Translations under genes and position numbers: made by a program
Assembly: GCA_031415655.1 (NCBI GenBank)
Contig: JANOSD010000209.1
Span: 1-44,431 of the forward strand
DNA length: 44,431 nucleotides
DNA from: JAKOVR01 sp031415655
Lineage (GTDB): Bacteria > Actinomycetota > Acidimicrobiia > Acidimicrobiales > Acidimicrobilacustridaceae
Direction of reading: 5' to 3'
Notes under the pieces: generated by a model
The model's input: the letters and a program-made list of their open reading frames with translations, nothing else
Told to the model about the DNA's origin: nothing
The model's database searches: none
Shown: positions 23,734-33,048 of the stretch, piece after piece
Numbering within the stretch: the stretch's first letter is position 1
Layout of the letters: each line of letters begins with the position of its first letter

Positions 23734-24065
23734 TGGACCGCCAGCGTACCGGCCACGATGACCCGAGACAGGGCGCTTGCCGCGCTCCGCCCGATCGCCT
23801 CCAACGCGGGACGCGGGCAACGAAGCGTAGACTCAGCGGTGGGCGTGATGATGTCGCTCGTCCCTCGAAGGTCGCTGACTTTGGTTCGTGACCGGAGTCC
23901 CCCCAACATGGTCCCTTCGCCGTGGTAGCGAGCCCGGGGGTCGGACCCGCTGTTGGTGCCCCGAACCGCAGGGCTGCGCAACTCTACGACCATCGGCGTG
24001 ACCATCGGCGTGACCATCGGCCACGGGCCGACAACGCCGGTGCTGGCCCAGGCGTACGGCGAAGA
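23734..24065. other. 332-bp gap between fhaA and fhaB with a 12-bp tandem repeat
   Basis: No plausible gene. The one visible structure is GACCATCGGCGT repeated at 23988-23999 and 24000-24011, with a partial third copy ending at 24021, shortly after the fhaA stop on the minus strand. The gap is unusual because fhaB, pstP, rodA and pbpA follow one another with overlaps or an 11-bp gap. It could hold a separate promoter for the fhaB-pbpA transcript, but I see no clear boxes. Confidence 0.5.
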
Positions 24066-24725
24066 TCAGGAGGCCTGGAAGATCATGCGGGTATTGCCGA
24101 AGCTCAGCTCGTCGCCATCGGCCAGCACACGTTGACTGACCCGCTGACCGTTCACTTTGCAACCGTTGGTGGAGCCCAGGTCTACGAGCACGAAGCCATC
24201 CTGATAGGGCCGAATCTCGGCGTGGCGCCGGCTCACGTTGGTGTCCGTCAAGGTAAGTTCACATTCGGGAAGGCGGCCCAGCACCACGGTTCGATCACCG
24301 AGCACGTAACGGTCGTTGTTGGGAAGGATGAGCGACCCGGCACCCACGCCCCCAACGCCTTCTTTCATTCGACTGTCGATCCGGAACTCACCGGTGCGAA
24401 CCTTTGGGTCCTCGACGAAGTCGACGCTCACGGGCCCCATGAACCCATAACCCTCAGCTCGTGCGTGTTCTCGAGCGGCGTCGCACAGTTCGCGCATCAA
24501 AGAATCGTCGATGTCGGCGAAACGCTCGAGATCTTCGGTGCTTAGGCGGATCGTGAAGGCGTTGGGGACGATCGTGCGGCCGCGCACGTCGACTGATCGG
24601 TTGTTGTCGAGCTCGCGGGTGAGGCGGCGGCCGACCTCAATGGGACGCAACCCGCTCTTGAAGACGCGTGCGAACGTGCCCTCCACCAAGTTCTCTAGCC
24701 GGCGTTCGACGCCCTTCAATGCCAC
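24066..24725 (-). CDS. fhaA: FhaA, FHA-domain protein with DUF3662 N-terminus
   Basis: 219 residues. The N-terminal domain (VERRLENLVEGTFARVFKSG, then LRPIEVGRRLTRELD...VPNAFTIRLS) is the DUF3662 domain specific to actinobacterial FhaA. The C-terminal FHA domain has VVLGRLPECELTLTD, VSRRHAEIRPY and LVDLGSTNGCKVNGQRV, containing the phosphothreonine-binding residues. In mycobacteria FhaA binds phosphorylated MviN/MurJ and limits peptidoglycan synthesis at poles and septa. It lacks the long Pro/Gln-rich linker of the mycobacterial protein, so it is about half its length. It opens the fhaA-pbpA cluster. Confidence 0.93.
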   Translation of the reverse strand: MALKGVERRLENLVEGTFARVFKSGLRPIEVGRRLTRELDNNRSVDVRGRTIVPNAFTIRLSTEDLERFADIDDSLMRELCDAAREHARAEGYGFMGPVSVDFVEDPKVRTGEFRIDSRMKEGVGGVGAGSLILPNNDRYVLGDRTVVLGRLPECELTLTDTNVSRRHAEIRPYQDGFVLVDLGSTNGCKVNGQRVSQRVLADGDELSFGNTRMIFQAS

Positions 24726-24825
24726 GGCTCACCATGCTACCGACGGGCGCGTCGACGGGACATGCGCGGGCGCCATACGGGCGCCAACTCGCGGCGCAAA
24801 AACCCGCGGGGTCACGCTCCCAGGG

Positions 24826-27566
24826 TTACGGCGATGCGGGAACGAGCCAGCCCACGAGGTCGATGATCACATCGACCGAGCCGCTGTTGTTACGCACAGC
24901 GATTGCGGCGCCGGCGGGCACGACCACCAGGTTCGCCACCGTTTCCCCCGACGGGAGGTTGACCGTGGAAGTCGACGGCATGGGTCGGCCGCCGGCGAAC
25001 ACGGTGAGATGGGTGGCGGCGCTCGGACGATCGGCAGTCACCATGAGGATCAGCGAAGCCGCATTCGACGGTGCGCCGGCCAGAAGCCGGCCGGTCACCT
25101 CCAGCGTTTGCCCTGGACCAACGTTGGTAGCCGGACCAGGATGACCTCCCGCCCCGGTACCGGTGCCGTCTCTCGTGTCAACGGCACGGGCCGGCGATTG
25201 CAGCGCAAACGCCGAACTGGGCGACGAACCACCACTCGCCGGGACGAACCAACCCAGCAGGTCGATCACCACGTGCACCGAACCGCTGTTGTTGCGCATG
25301 GCGTAGCCCCCGTCGGCACTGAGCGAAACTGCGGCGAGGTTGGCTCGGGCCTGCTTCGCCCCCACGTTTACCGTCGAAGTAGGGGGCGCGAGGCCGGCCG
25401 GGTGGGCGGTGATGTGCGTAGCCATCGTGGCGTCCACCGCGGTGATGTTCACGAGCAACGCGGTGGCGTTCGACGGGACGGCTACCCCCGATAGCACCTG
25501 TCCGGCGGCGAGCCGTTCCACCACCACACCTGGGCCGAACGCGCCCGGGCCCGCCAACCCGGTGCCGTCCCGACTGTCAAGGATGCGAACGGGATCGACG
25601 CGGGGCACCAGTTGCGAAGAACCGGTCGGGCCGATCCAACCGAGTAGATCCACGATCACCTCGGCAACACCGGGACCGTTGGTGACCGTGAACGATCCAG
25701 AACGGTCGAGCTCCACCATCGTGGAGTTAGCCCGGGTGGCCCCCGCCGGCGTGTTCGCGGTCGACCCGTTCGAGGAAGGACCGGCGGAAGGACCGACCGT
25801 CAAATGGGTGCCGCCGCCACGACTCACCACCGTGAGGTTCACGACGACCCCGACCGCGGAGGCCGGAACGATGTCATCGCCAACCACGGTTCCCCCGACC
25901 TCGATCCGTATCGCCGCCCCCGCCGCAAGCGGGCGGGGAACCGGCGGCAAAGGCCCACGACCGGTGTTGTCGCGCGTGTCGAAGACCCGGGCCGGGGAAG
26001 TGAGTGGGTGTACCCGTCGGCCTGCGGAAGCGGAATCGTGCCCACGTGCATCGCCCGGCCCATCTGGGTGACGAAGGAGATTCCGAGGTCGGTCGAGGTG
26101 GTGAGCGAAGGGTGGGGAATGGCCACGTAGCACCCGGTCGCGAACGTGGTGCCGCACGGTCCGAGGTTGTAGGTGCGGGCGTTCGACCACGGCCCCTGCG
26201 GTGACGGCGCAGTGCGCACCGACACCTTCTGGTCGGGTACCAACATGTAGCTCATCACGTAGCCCGCCGTTGGATCGCTGGCGCCGGCGCCGGCGCCGAC
26301 GTCCACGGACAGCTTTGCTGCGGCTTCGGGTAACACCGCCACCTGCATGCCACCGAACGGCACACCGCCGGTTCCGAAGGTGAGCGGCACCGCGTCGGCG
26401 ATGTCGGTCGCGCACGTTTCTCCGTCCCAGTAGGTGTAGGCCGCCGTTTGCAGGGCCGTGGCGAGCGGCGCCCGGGCGATTCGACAGGCCGCGCCGGACA
26501 GATTCCCGGTGCATCGGTAGAGGTGAACCTGACCGTCGGCGAGGACCGGACTGGCGCCGTACAGAGCGGGCGCGGCGAACAACGTGTTGTCGACAACGGT
26601 TGCCGCAAACCCCGGGAGGCCGGCGGGTTGCGATAGGTCGACGTAGCTGGCCGGGTCGTAGCGCGCGGTGGCCACACCGATCGAGAGGGACTCGTAAGCG
26701 AAATCCGTGGCGTTCAGATAGATGCAGATGTTCAGGTAGAACACGAGCACGGTGTCGGTACCATCCCGGGTCGGCCCATCCCCGTTGGGTCGCGTCACCA
26801 GCCCGCTCGGCCATGCCGCCTGCGAGTTGAAGCCCACGCCATCTTTCGACGCGGGGCAATCCGGCACGTTCGTGGCGCTGTCGGCAGGGTTCTCGATGTC
26901 GGGGTCATCGATCGGTGGGGTGACGAGGGGGATTAACTTCCCGCCGGGCAACGGATCCACCACCACGTCGGGCTGACCGGGAGCCGATAGAGCTGCGCTG
27001 TTTCGCACCGCCAGCGTGTTGGCGTGGTCGAGCACCGTGTCGGAGAAAACCTACATGGTGCGACCGTCACTCAACGTGGTGGTCTGCCCGCCGTCCCGAT
27101 ACACGTGGCGGCCGGCCAGCGGTGACCCCGGTGGGATTCGAAGCGGTCCCCGGTCGGCCACGCTGCCGTCGGTTGCCGCCGCTAACGGTCGGCCCGTCGT
27201 TGAATCCGCAGAACGCGCCACACGACGTCCATCGGTGCGGCCGAGCAACGCGCCGAGGCGGACCGGTGCCGAGGGCCCTGGGGTCGGAGCCCCTGCGGCG
27301 AATGATCCCGTTTCGGATGCAGATACCGGTTCGGTCGATCCTGGCGAACCGGACTCCGTTGCCATCGGTGCTGTCCGTAAGGGGACCATAGAGGAGACCT
27401 CGGCTCCCATCGGCGAGGCGGCGCCAACGCCTATCGCCAACGCGGCGAATACCATCCAGGCAGTCGACGCGAACGCGGCGCAGGATTTCGGGAGCCGTTG
27501 GTTGGCCCGACGAGGGCCGTTCACCCATCGGGGATGCCGACGATCACGTGCTCCTCCGACGGCCAT
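24826..27566 (-). pseudogene. secreted beta-propeller-like protein with three surface repeats, broken by a stop and a frameshift
   Basis: The parts join into one protein of about 900 residues. A signal-like helix (TAWMVFAALAIGVGAA) is followed by a domain with GRTM-stop-VFSDTVLDHANTLAVRN, where TAG at 27051-27053 replaces what is probably Trp (the family pattern is LWVFGDT, as in DUF4185-like propellers). The same frame continues past residue 300 (MGRAMHVGTIPLPQADG). Near 26005-26013 the frame shifts by one base to VHPLTSPARVFDTRDNTG. Then come three repeats of about 115 residues, each opening with a (F/L/V)DTRD or LDSRDGTG and closing DLLGW or DLVGW. The start is uncertain (27605, 27566 and 27524 all possible). 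Two independent lesions argue for a pseudogene rather than one sequencing error. Confidence 0.7.
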
Positions 27567-27665
27567 GACGCCGGACACTACGTCCCCCTCCGACCGCGTT
27601 GGCATCGCCGACGAGAACCGCTTCCGTTCTCCGCGAGGCGATGCGCTATGTTCACGTCTTCACTT

Positions 27666-27752
27666 GCGCGAGTGACGGAATTGGTAGACGTGCAGGCTTC
27701 AGGTGCCTGTGTCCGAAAGGGCGTGGGGGTTCAAGTCCCCCCTCGCGCACCA
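27666..27752 (+). tRNA. tRNA-Leu (anticodon CAG)
   Basis: 87 bases with encoded CCA. The acceptor arms GCGCGAG and CTCGCGC pair. The D-arm holds TTGGTAGA. The anticodon arm CAGGC-TTCAGGT-GCCTG gives CAG. A long variable arm (GTCCGAAAGGGC) marks it as class II, and the T arm is GGGGG-TTCAAGT-CCCCC. Confidence 0.97.
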
Positions 27753-27828
27753 CAGTTTGGGTTAAAAATCAAACTCGCGGGTCGGTGAGTTCACCGGTGA
27801 TGTCCTCCAGCCGAGGGGAACTCGACGA

Positions 27829-27854
27829 GGGTTGAAGGCTGAGCAGCTTCAACC
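27829..27854. terminator. hairpin between tRNA-Leu and the convergent SRPBCC gene
   Basis: GGTTGAAG (27829-27836) pairs with CTTCAACC (27847-27854) around a 10-base centre. It overlaps the stop codon of the convergent SRPBCC gene and lies 76 bp past the tRNA, so it may terminate both. No T run is present. Confidence 0.5.
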
Positions 27855-28661
27855 GTCGGTGAGGTCCCGCTCTGCCTCTATCGGGGGTTGCATGCCGCGA
27901 TCGGCGAGCCATTGCTGCCAGAGCGGGCCGTCACGATCGACCGCGGCAGCGGCGTCGTCACCGTACAGGTAGCACCAGATCGACACGCCAGATGCGGGGC
28001 CTGCATCTTCCACGACGATGAACGCCGTACCGGGAGCCGGTTCGTCGGTGAGCAGGACGATGCGACGAGGAGCGGTGTCAACGACCGTGCCAGCGAGAAG
28101 GGGCGCATCGGAAGCCGACGTTGCGAGGCGATCACCGACGGCCGGTGACGCCGGAAGCCCCAAGGCCTCCGTGAGGACCTTCCAGGTTTCGTCCCGCGGG
28201 CCTTCCCACATCCCCATTGGCAACGACGACGTGGCCTTCTGTCCGGCGAAGTGCGCCAGGTGCAGCTTCAGGTTGAGAAGGAACACACGCCAGCCGTCAG
28301 TCATGCTGTCGTACTCCCCGTCCCATTGCTCACCCTCACCGAATCCGGTGTTGACAAACCGCACCACACAGGTGCCGCCATCTTTGGCTTCGACGGTCCA
28401 CTCGAACGCCAGCCCGCCCGCACCTTCGCCGCCGTCGAAGACCACCTTCTCCGGCGGTTCCCATGTGACCACCCGTCCGGGTATCTGCATCTCTGGTCCC
28501 GGTCCGAACGATGACACGGCGGCGCCGCCAACGCGCTCCTCCACGGAATGAGGCACAAACCACGAGGAGATTCCCGGCCCGGTGGCGACGGCGCGCCAAA
28601 CCTCTTCCGGGGTGCCGGGCACCTCGATCTCGAGGCGGATAGCTCGTCGGTCTTCGGACAT
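27849..28661 (-). CDS. SRPBCC (AHSA1/START-like) domain protein
   Basis: About 270 residues. The N-terminal 145 residues form an AHSA1-type SRPBCC domain: IRLEIEVPGTPEEVWRAVAT, SSWFVPHSVEER, WEPPEKVVFDGG, FEWTVEAKDGGTCVVRFVNT and DGWRVFLLNLKLHL. The C-terminal part (SASDAPLLAGTVVDTAPRRI...) looks like a second, partial domain of the same type. Members bind hydrophobic ligands in a deep pocket. ATG 28661 has GGAG seven bases upstream. The gene is 69 bp downstream of an ArsR-type regulator on the same strand, a common actinobacterial pairing in which the regulator controls both genes. Ligand unknown. Confidence 0.87.
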   Translation of the reverse strand: MSEDRRAIRLEIEVPGTPEEVWRAVATGPGISSWFVPHSVEERVGGAAVSSFGPGPEMQIPGRVVTWEPPEKVVFDGGEGAGGLAFEWTVEAKDGGTCVVRFVNTGFGEGEQWDGEYDSMTDGWRVFLLNLKLHLAHFAGQKATSSLPMGMWEGPRDETWKVLTEALGLPASPAVGDRLATSASDAPLLAGTVVDTAPRRIVLLTDEPAPGTAFIVVEDAGPASGVSIWCYLYGDDAAAAVDRDGPLWQQWLADRGMQPPIEAERDLTDG

Positions 28662-28730
28662 GGTGGTTCTCCTTCGAATGATGATGGGGTGTGCCCCGTG
28701 GGGCACAGGGGTAGTCGAGATGGTGGTTGT

Positions 28731-29351
28731 TCAGGCGTTCGAGGATTCGAACTCGGGTTGCGATTTCGAAGGGCCAGCGGCGGGGCGAGGATGAGCCGCT
28801 ATGACGAGTCGGTGCCAACGGCCGTGAGGGGCGTGCTCTTCGTGGTAGCGAGCGGCGAGGTCGATCACGGTGCGCGCCAACTCCTCGGTGAACGCCGCCC
28901 TGCTCGCCGCCGAGGCGAACCGGATGTCGGTGTCGATAGCAAGCGTTGGGAGCACCCGGCCGGCTTTGTCGGACGCGTGGACGAGGTCGGCGACTTCGCG
29001 CACGAGACGAGCGCCCAGGGCAATGAGGTAGCGCGCCGACAGGGGATCCGTTCGACTCGTCGCGGCCGCCGCCTCACCAAGGGTGGAAGGCGACACCACG
29101 TACGAACGGGCCGACGCCTGGACCACTCGTTCCGTCAGCCCTCGCCGGGGCCGATCCTCCACGAATGTGACGAGCCCGTGGTCCTCAAGCGCCCGGAGGT
29201 GGTAGTTGACCTTCTGGCGCGTTTCGCCGATGGCAGCGGCAACCGAGGTGGCCGACCCGGGTTCGACGAGCGACGCCAGAATCCTCGACCGAACCGGATC
29301 GATCGCGGCCGCCGCCACGCTCGGGGATTCGAGCACCTCCAGATCAAGCAC
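28731..29351 (-). CDS. ArsR-family winged-helix regulator
   Basis: 206 residues. The DNA-binding part is DPVRSRILASLVEPGSATSV, AAAIGETRQKVNYHLRALED and HGLVTFVEDRPRRGLTERVV (residues 18-80), a classic ArsR/helix-turn-helix_20 winged helix with the recognition helix around QKVNYHLRAL. The rest is helical with no Cys cluster, so metal sensing is unlikely. It precedes the SRPBCC gene and is divergent from the large secreted hydrolase (258-bp gap). Control of the SRPBCC gene is the natural inference. Confidence 0.85.
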   Translation of the reverse strand: MLDLEVLESPSVAAAAIDPVRSRILASLVEPGSATSVAAAIGETRQKVNYHLRALEDHGLVTFVEDRPRRGLTERVVQASARSYVVSPSTLGEAAAATSRTDPLSARYLIALGARLVREVADLVHASDKAGRVLPTLAIDTDIRFASAASRAAFTEELARTVIDLAARYHEEHAPHGRWHRLVIAAHPRPAAGPSKSQPEFESSNA

Positions 29352-29609
29352 GGGCCCACCATCCCATTTGAAAGGACTTCTTGTCCATAGGCACTTCGCG
29401 TCCGCTCGTCGGACCCAGATCGCTTCGCGTGGCCCGATTGCGGTCGGAGCGATAAGTTGTCGGAAAAGGGGGAACGGCGGTTCGGCCTTGCAGCGGCGAG
29501 AGTTGCTGAGGGGGCCGATCCGACGCTCAAAAGATGGCCTTCGCGCGCGTGGCCATTCTCCCCCAGTCGAAAAGCGAAGGCTCCAACGTCGGAGCCGCGG
29601 AGGAGCACC

Positions 29610-32600
29610 ATGCGATCAAGTCGTACCCGAGTGTTGGCAGTCTTGACCCTCGTCCTGTCGTTGCTGATGGCGGACCTCACGGGTGTTGCAACGCCCGCCG
29701 CGGCCGGCGGCGGGGGAACGGTCGACCTCACCGGGGCCGTCCCGGCCACGTTCACCATCACGCCTGGCGTCGAACAGCTCACCGTCCGGGGGGCAACACC
29801 TCGCAGCCCACTGACGCTCGTCGACGCGACCCTCGAACGAGTGGTCACCCTCTACACCGACACGCTCGGACAACTCGTCTTCCAGTACGTGCCGAAAGAC
29901 TTCCTCGTCTTCGACGCCGTCACCCAGGGGGTGCTACCCACGATTGAAGGGGCAACCGTGGCCCCGGGCATTTACCGCGTCGTCAGCGAAGGCGTGCCCG
30001 GCCAGCCGTTCGCCGGCACCCTCGAGGCCTCGGCCCCGTTTCAGGTGCTAGCGGTGGGCGACCTCCCCGACCCTGCGCTTTACAGCAGCCAGACCTTGCC
30101 CTTCACCAGTAACGGCGGCGGCGCAGTCGACCTCGACGGTTACGGCTACCTCACCACGCGAGACGGCACAAGCCTGTCGGTAAACGTGCGCCTTCCCGAC
30201 CCGGCGATCTACGGGCCAGGGCCCTACCCGACGGTCGTGCAGTACTCCGGCTATGCGCCGGCAAGACCCGGCCTTCCCGAAGGCGCCGATGCTGGCGGGT
30301 TGCTCGCCGGCATCCTCGGTTTCGCTTACGTGGGGGTGAACCTGCGAGGTAGCGGTTGTTCCGGCGGCGTCTTCGACGCCTTCAACGCCGCCCAGGCGGC
30401 CGACGGCTACGACGTGATTGAGACGGTGGCTCGTCAGCCATGGGTCAAACACGGCAAGGTCGGCATGATGGGGATCTCGTTCTCCGGCATCACCCAGCTT
30501 TTCGTGGGCAGCACTCAACCGCCGAGCCTGGCCGCGATTACGCCGATGTCGGTGATCGAGGACCCGTGGTACCAGCAGTGGCCGGGCGGCATGTACAACG
30601 CCGGGTTCACCCAGCAGTGGTTGGCCCAGCGCGACGACGAATCCGCCGGGGGTGCGCAATGGGTGAAGGACCGTGTTTCCGGTGGGGACGCTACCTGCAT
30701 CTCCAATCTCGAGATGCGCAGTCAGGCCATTCCGTTCGAGGCGTTCGCCCGCTCACTGATCCGGCGTCCGGCGGCAGCTGATGACCGCAACCTGTCGCTC
30801 ACGGTCCGCAACATCAACGTGCCGGTGTATCTCAGCGGTGCTTGGCAGGACGAGCAGACGGGCTCCCGGTTCGGGCTCATGCTCGACGACTTCACGGGTG
30901 TCCCGGGGGCCCAGCGCAAGTTCATGCTCTACAACGGCCACCATCCCGACGGGCTCTCACCACTCGTGCTCACCCGATGGTTCGAGTTCCTGTCGTTCTA
31001 CGTGGACCAGACCGTCCCGAGGGTGAACCCCGCTATTCGCCCGTTCGCACCCGTGGCGTTCGAGACGTTTTTCGGTGTCGTCGGCAACGGCTTTGAGCCC
31101 GACCGTTTCATCGGCCCCGATGGCACCACTCCGATTCATGGCAACTACGCCGGCGCGCTTGCGGCATACGAAGCTGAGCAGCCGGTGCGGGTGCTCTTCG
31201 AGGTGGGCGCCAACCCGAACTTCGCCAGCCAACCCGGAGCCCACCGGGAACGTTTCGAGATGTCGTTCCCTTCCTGGCCGGTACCCGACACCGTCGCCAC
31301 CTCCTTTGGCTTTGGTGAGCTCGGCTCCCTGTCGAGTGGTTTGGCTCTCCCCGCTGGGGGGACGCCCGTACCTGTCGGCACCGACCGCTTCAGCTTTGAT
31401 TCCGGTGTACTCGGCACCCGCTACTTCAAGAATGGGGATCACGGCAATCGAATCGTGAACAACGAATGGAAGCGCACGGCGGACGGCAAGGGACTCGCCT
31501 ACATCACACCACCACTCACTGAAGATGTTGTGGTTGCCGGCGAGGGCCACGTTGATCTGTGGATCCGTTCCACCGGTACCGATGCGCCGATCGAAGTGGT
31601 GTTGTCGGAGGTGTACGCCGAACCCGACCCGAACGGCCAGCAAGAACTGCGAGTACAAAACGGCATGCTTCGCGCCGGGTTCCGCACCATCGACCCGTCC
31701 CGGAGCGAAGGCACCCGAGTCGACCATCGCTTCGAGGCCCCGCACTATCAGCCGCTCGTTCCCGGAACGTTCGTGAACGTGAAGGTCCCGTTGTTTTCGG
31801 TGGCGCACGGATTCCGCTCCGGAAGCCGCATCCGCCTCGAGGTCAACACCCCCGGCGGCGACTCCGCCCTCTGGGACTTCGAGTCCGAGAACTACGGCGC
31901 CACCACCCACGACATCGCCTGGGGCGGAAACAAGCAGTCAGCGCTCGTACTGCCGGTGCTTCCGGCGTCCACTGGCCACGTGATCCCCGCGCCGTTCGCG
32001 CCGCAGTCCGCCCGCCCGGTGTGCGATTCGCTACGAGGCCAGCCGTGCCGGGCCTACACGCCGATGGTGAACGAGACCCTTCCCCCCGAAATCGACGACT
32101 TCGTCCCGGTCGTGCCGGAACGGCTGCTTGATACTCGTGACGCCCAACTCGGGTACACCGGACCGAAACCCATCGCCGAACAAACCATCGAATTCGACGT
32201 CACCGGCGTCGGCACCACCGCCGTCCCCAACGACGCCGAAGCCGTTGTCATCAACGTCACCGGCACCCAACCCACCGACGACGGATTCATCACCATCTAC
32301 CCCTGCGGCACCCCCCGCCCCACCACCTCCAACCTCAACCTCCCCAAAGACGGCACCACCGCCAACCTCGTCATCACCAAAATCGGCACCGACGGCAACA
32401 TCTGCCTCTACACCAAATCCGGCGCCCACCTCATCGCCGACATCACCGGCTGGTACCCCGCCGGATCCTCCTACACCCCCGTCACCCCCGAACGGTTGCT
32501 CGACACCCGTGACGCCCAACTCGGGTACACCGGACCGAAACCCATCGCCGAACAAACCATCGAATTCGATGTCACCGGCGTCGGCACCACCGCCGTCCCC

Positions 32601-32840
32601 AACGACGCCGAAGCCGTTGTCATCAACGTGACCGGCACCCAACCCACCGACGACGGATTCATCACCATCTACCCCTGCGGCACCCCCCGCCCCACCACCG
32701 CCAACCTCAACCACCCCAAAGACGGCACCACCGCCAACCTCGTCATCACCAAAATCGGCACCGACGGCAAAATCTGCCTCTACACCAAATCCGGCGCCCA
32801 CCTCATCGCCGACATCACCGGCTGGTACCCCGCCGGCTGA
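29610..32840 (+). CDS. secreted CocE/NonD-type alpha/beta hydrolase (X-Pro dipeptidyl-peptidase-like) with two surface repeats
   Basis: 1076 residues. A signal peptide (SSRTRVLAVLTLVLSLLMAD..ATPAAAGG) is followed by a short beta domain. The S15-type hydrolase domain has GFAYVGVNLRGSGCSGGVFD, nucleophile elbow GMMGISFSGITQ, acid region LSGAWQDEQTG and the His in MLYNGHHPDG. A PepX C-terminal jelly-roll domain follows (about 640-800; DVVVAGEGHVDLWI, GSRIRLEVNTPGGD). The last about 240 residues are two tandem repeats beginning PERLLDTRDAQLGYTGPKP and ending ADITGWYPAG. Such repeats cap many secreted actinobacterial enzymes. GGAGG lies six bases before ATG 29610. The hydrolase may act on acyl esters or peptides; the sequence does not decide. 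Confidence 0.88.
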   Translation: MRSSRTRVLAVLTLVLSLLMADLTGVATPAAAGGGGTVDLTGAVPATFTITPGVEQLTVRGATPRSPLTLVDATLERVVTLYTDTLGQLVFQYVPKDFLVFDAVTQGVLPTIEGATVAPGIYRVVSEGVPGQPFAGTLEASAPFQVLAVGDLPDPALYSSQTLPFTSNGGGAVDLDGYGYLTTRDGTSLSVNVRLPDPAIYGPGPYPTVVQYSGYAPARPGLPEGADAGGLLAGILGFAYVGVNLRGSGCSGGVFDAFNAAQAADGYDVIETVARQPWVKHGKVGMMGISFSGITQLFVGSTQPPSLAAITPMSVIEDPWYQQWPGGMYNAGFTQQWLAQRDDESAGGAQWVKDRVSGGDATCISNLEMRSQAIPFEAFARSLIRRPAAADDRNLSLTVRNINVPVYLSGAWQDEQTGSRFGLMLDDFTGVPGAQRKFMLYNGHHPDGLSPLVLTRWFEFLSFYVDQTVPRVNPAIRPFAPVAFETFFGVVGNGFEPDRFIGPDGTTPIHGNYAGALAAYEAEQPVRVLFEVGANPNFASQPGAHRERFEMSFPSWPVPDTVATSFGFGELGSLSSGLALPAGGTPVPVGTDRFSFDSGVLGTRYFKNGDHGNRIVNNEWKRTADGKGLAYITPPLTEDVVVAGEGHVDLWIRSTGTDAPIEVVLSEVYAEPDPNGQQELRVQNGMLRAGFRTIDPSRSEGTRVDHRFEAPHYQPLVPGTFVNVKVPLFSVAHGFRSGSRIRLEVNTPGGDSALWDFESENYGATTHDIAWGGNKQSALVLPVLPASTGHVIPAPFAPQSARPVCDSLRGQPCRAYTPMVNETLPPEIDDFVPVVPERLLDTRDAQLGYTGPKPIAEQTIEFDVTGVGTTAVPNDAEAVVINVTGTQPTDDGFITIYPCGTPRPTTSNLNLPKDGTTANLVITKIGTDGNICLYTKSGAHLIADITGWYPAGSSYTPVTPERLLDTRDAQLGYTGPKPIAEQTIEFDVTGVGTTAVPNDAEAVVINVTGTQPTDDGFITIYPCGTPRPTTANLNHPKDGTTANLVITKIGTDGKICLYTKSGAHLIADITGWYPAG
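32104..32838 (+). repeat. two 372-bp direct repeats coding the surface repeats
   Basis: Copy 1 (32104-32475) and copy 2 (32476-32838) are nearly identical over long stretches, including silent positions. The offset between matching bases is 372 bp (124 codons). Differences cluster at the first about 30 bases and a few single positions. This indicates recent duplication or gene conversion. Confidence 0.9.
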
Positions 32841-32939
32841 CCAGGTCGGCCGAATGCAACAGCCGGCCAGCGCACGAGCTGCGTGCTCGGCGCGCTAGCG
32901 GGCCGTGGCGTTTCCGGCCCTGATGCTCGCCGCTGCCTC

Positions 32940-32990
32940 ACTTTCGGGGACGTTTGTGTACCCGTGGCGTACACAAACGTCCCCCAAAGT
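32940..32990. repeat. 51-bp inverted repeat between convergent genes
   Basis: ACTTT-c-GGGGACGTTTGTGTAC and GTACACAAACGTCCCC-c-AAAGT form a 21-bp paired stem with one C/C mismatch around a 7-base loop (CCGTGGC). It lies between the ends of the hydrolase gene (32840) and the DinB-type gene (33049). Similar size to the 50-bp family but unrelated in sequence. It could terminate both genes. Confidence 0.8.
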
Positions 32991-33048
32991 TCGACTGTTG
33001 CCGATTTCCGGCCCGCCCGACCGTACGAGGGGTCAGACCGTACGAGGG

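Noticed and set aside
23922..24545. 207-aa plus-strand frame opposite fhaA
   Set aside because: Antisense to fhaA, whose FHA motifs are unmistakable.
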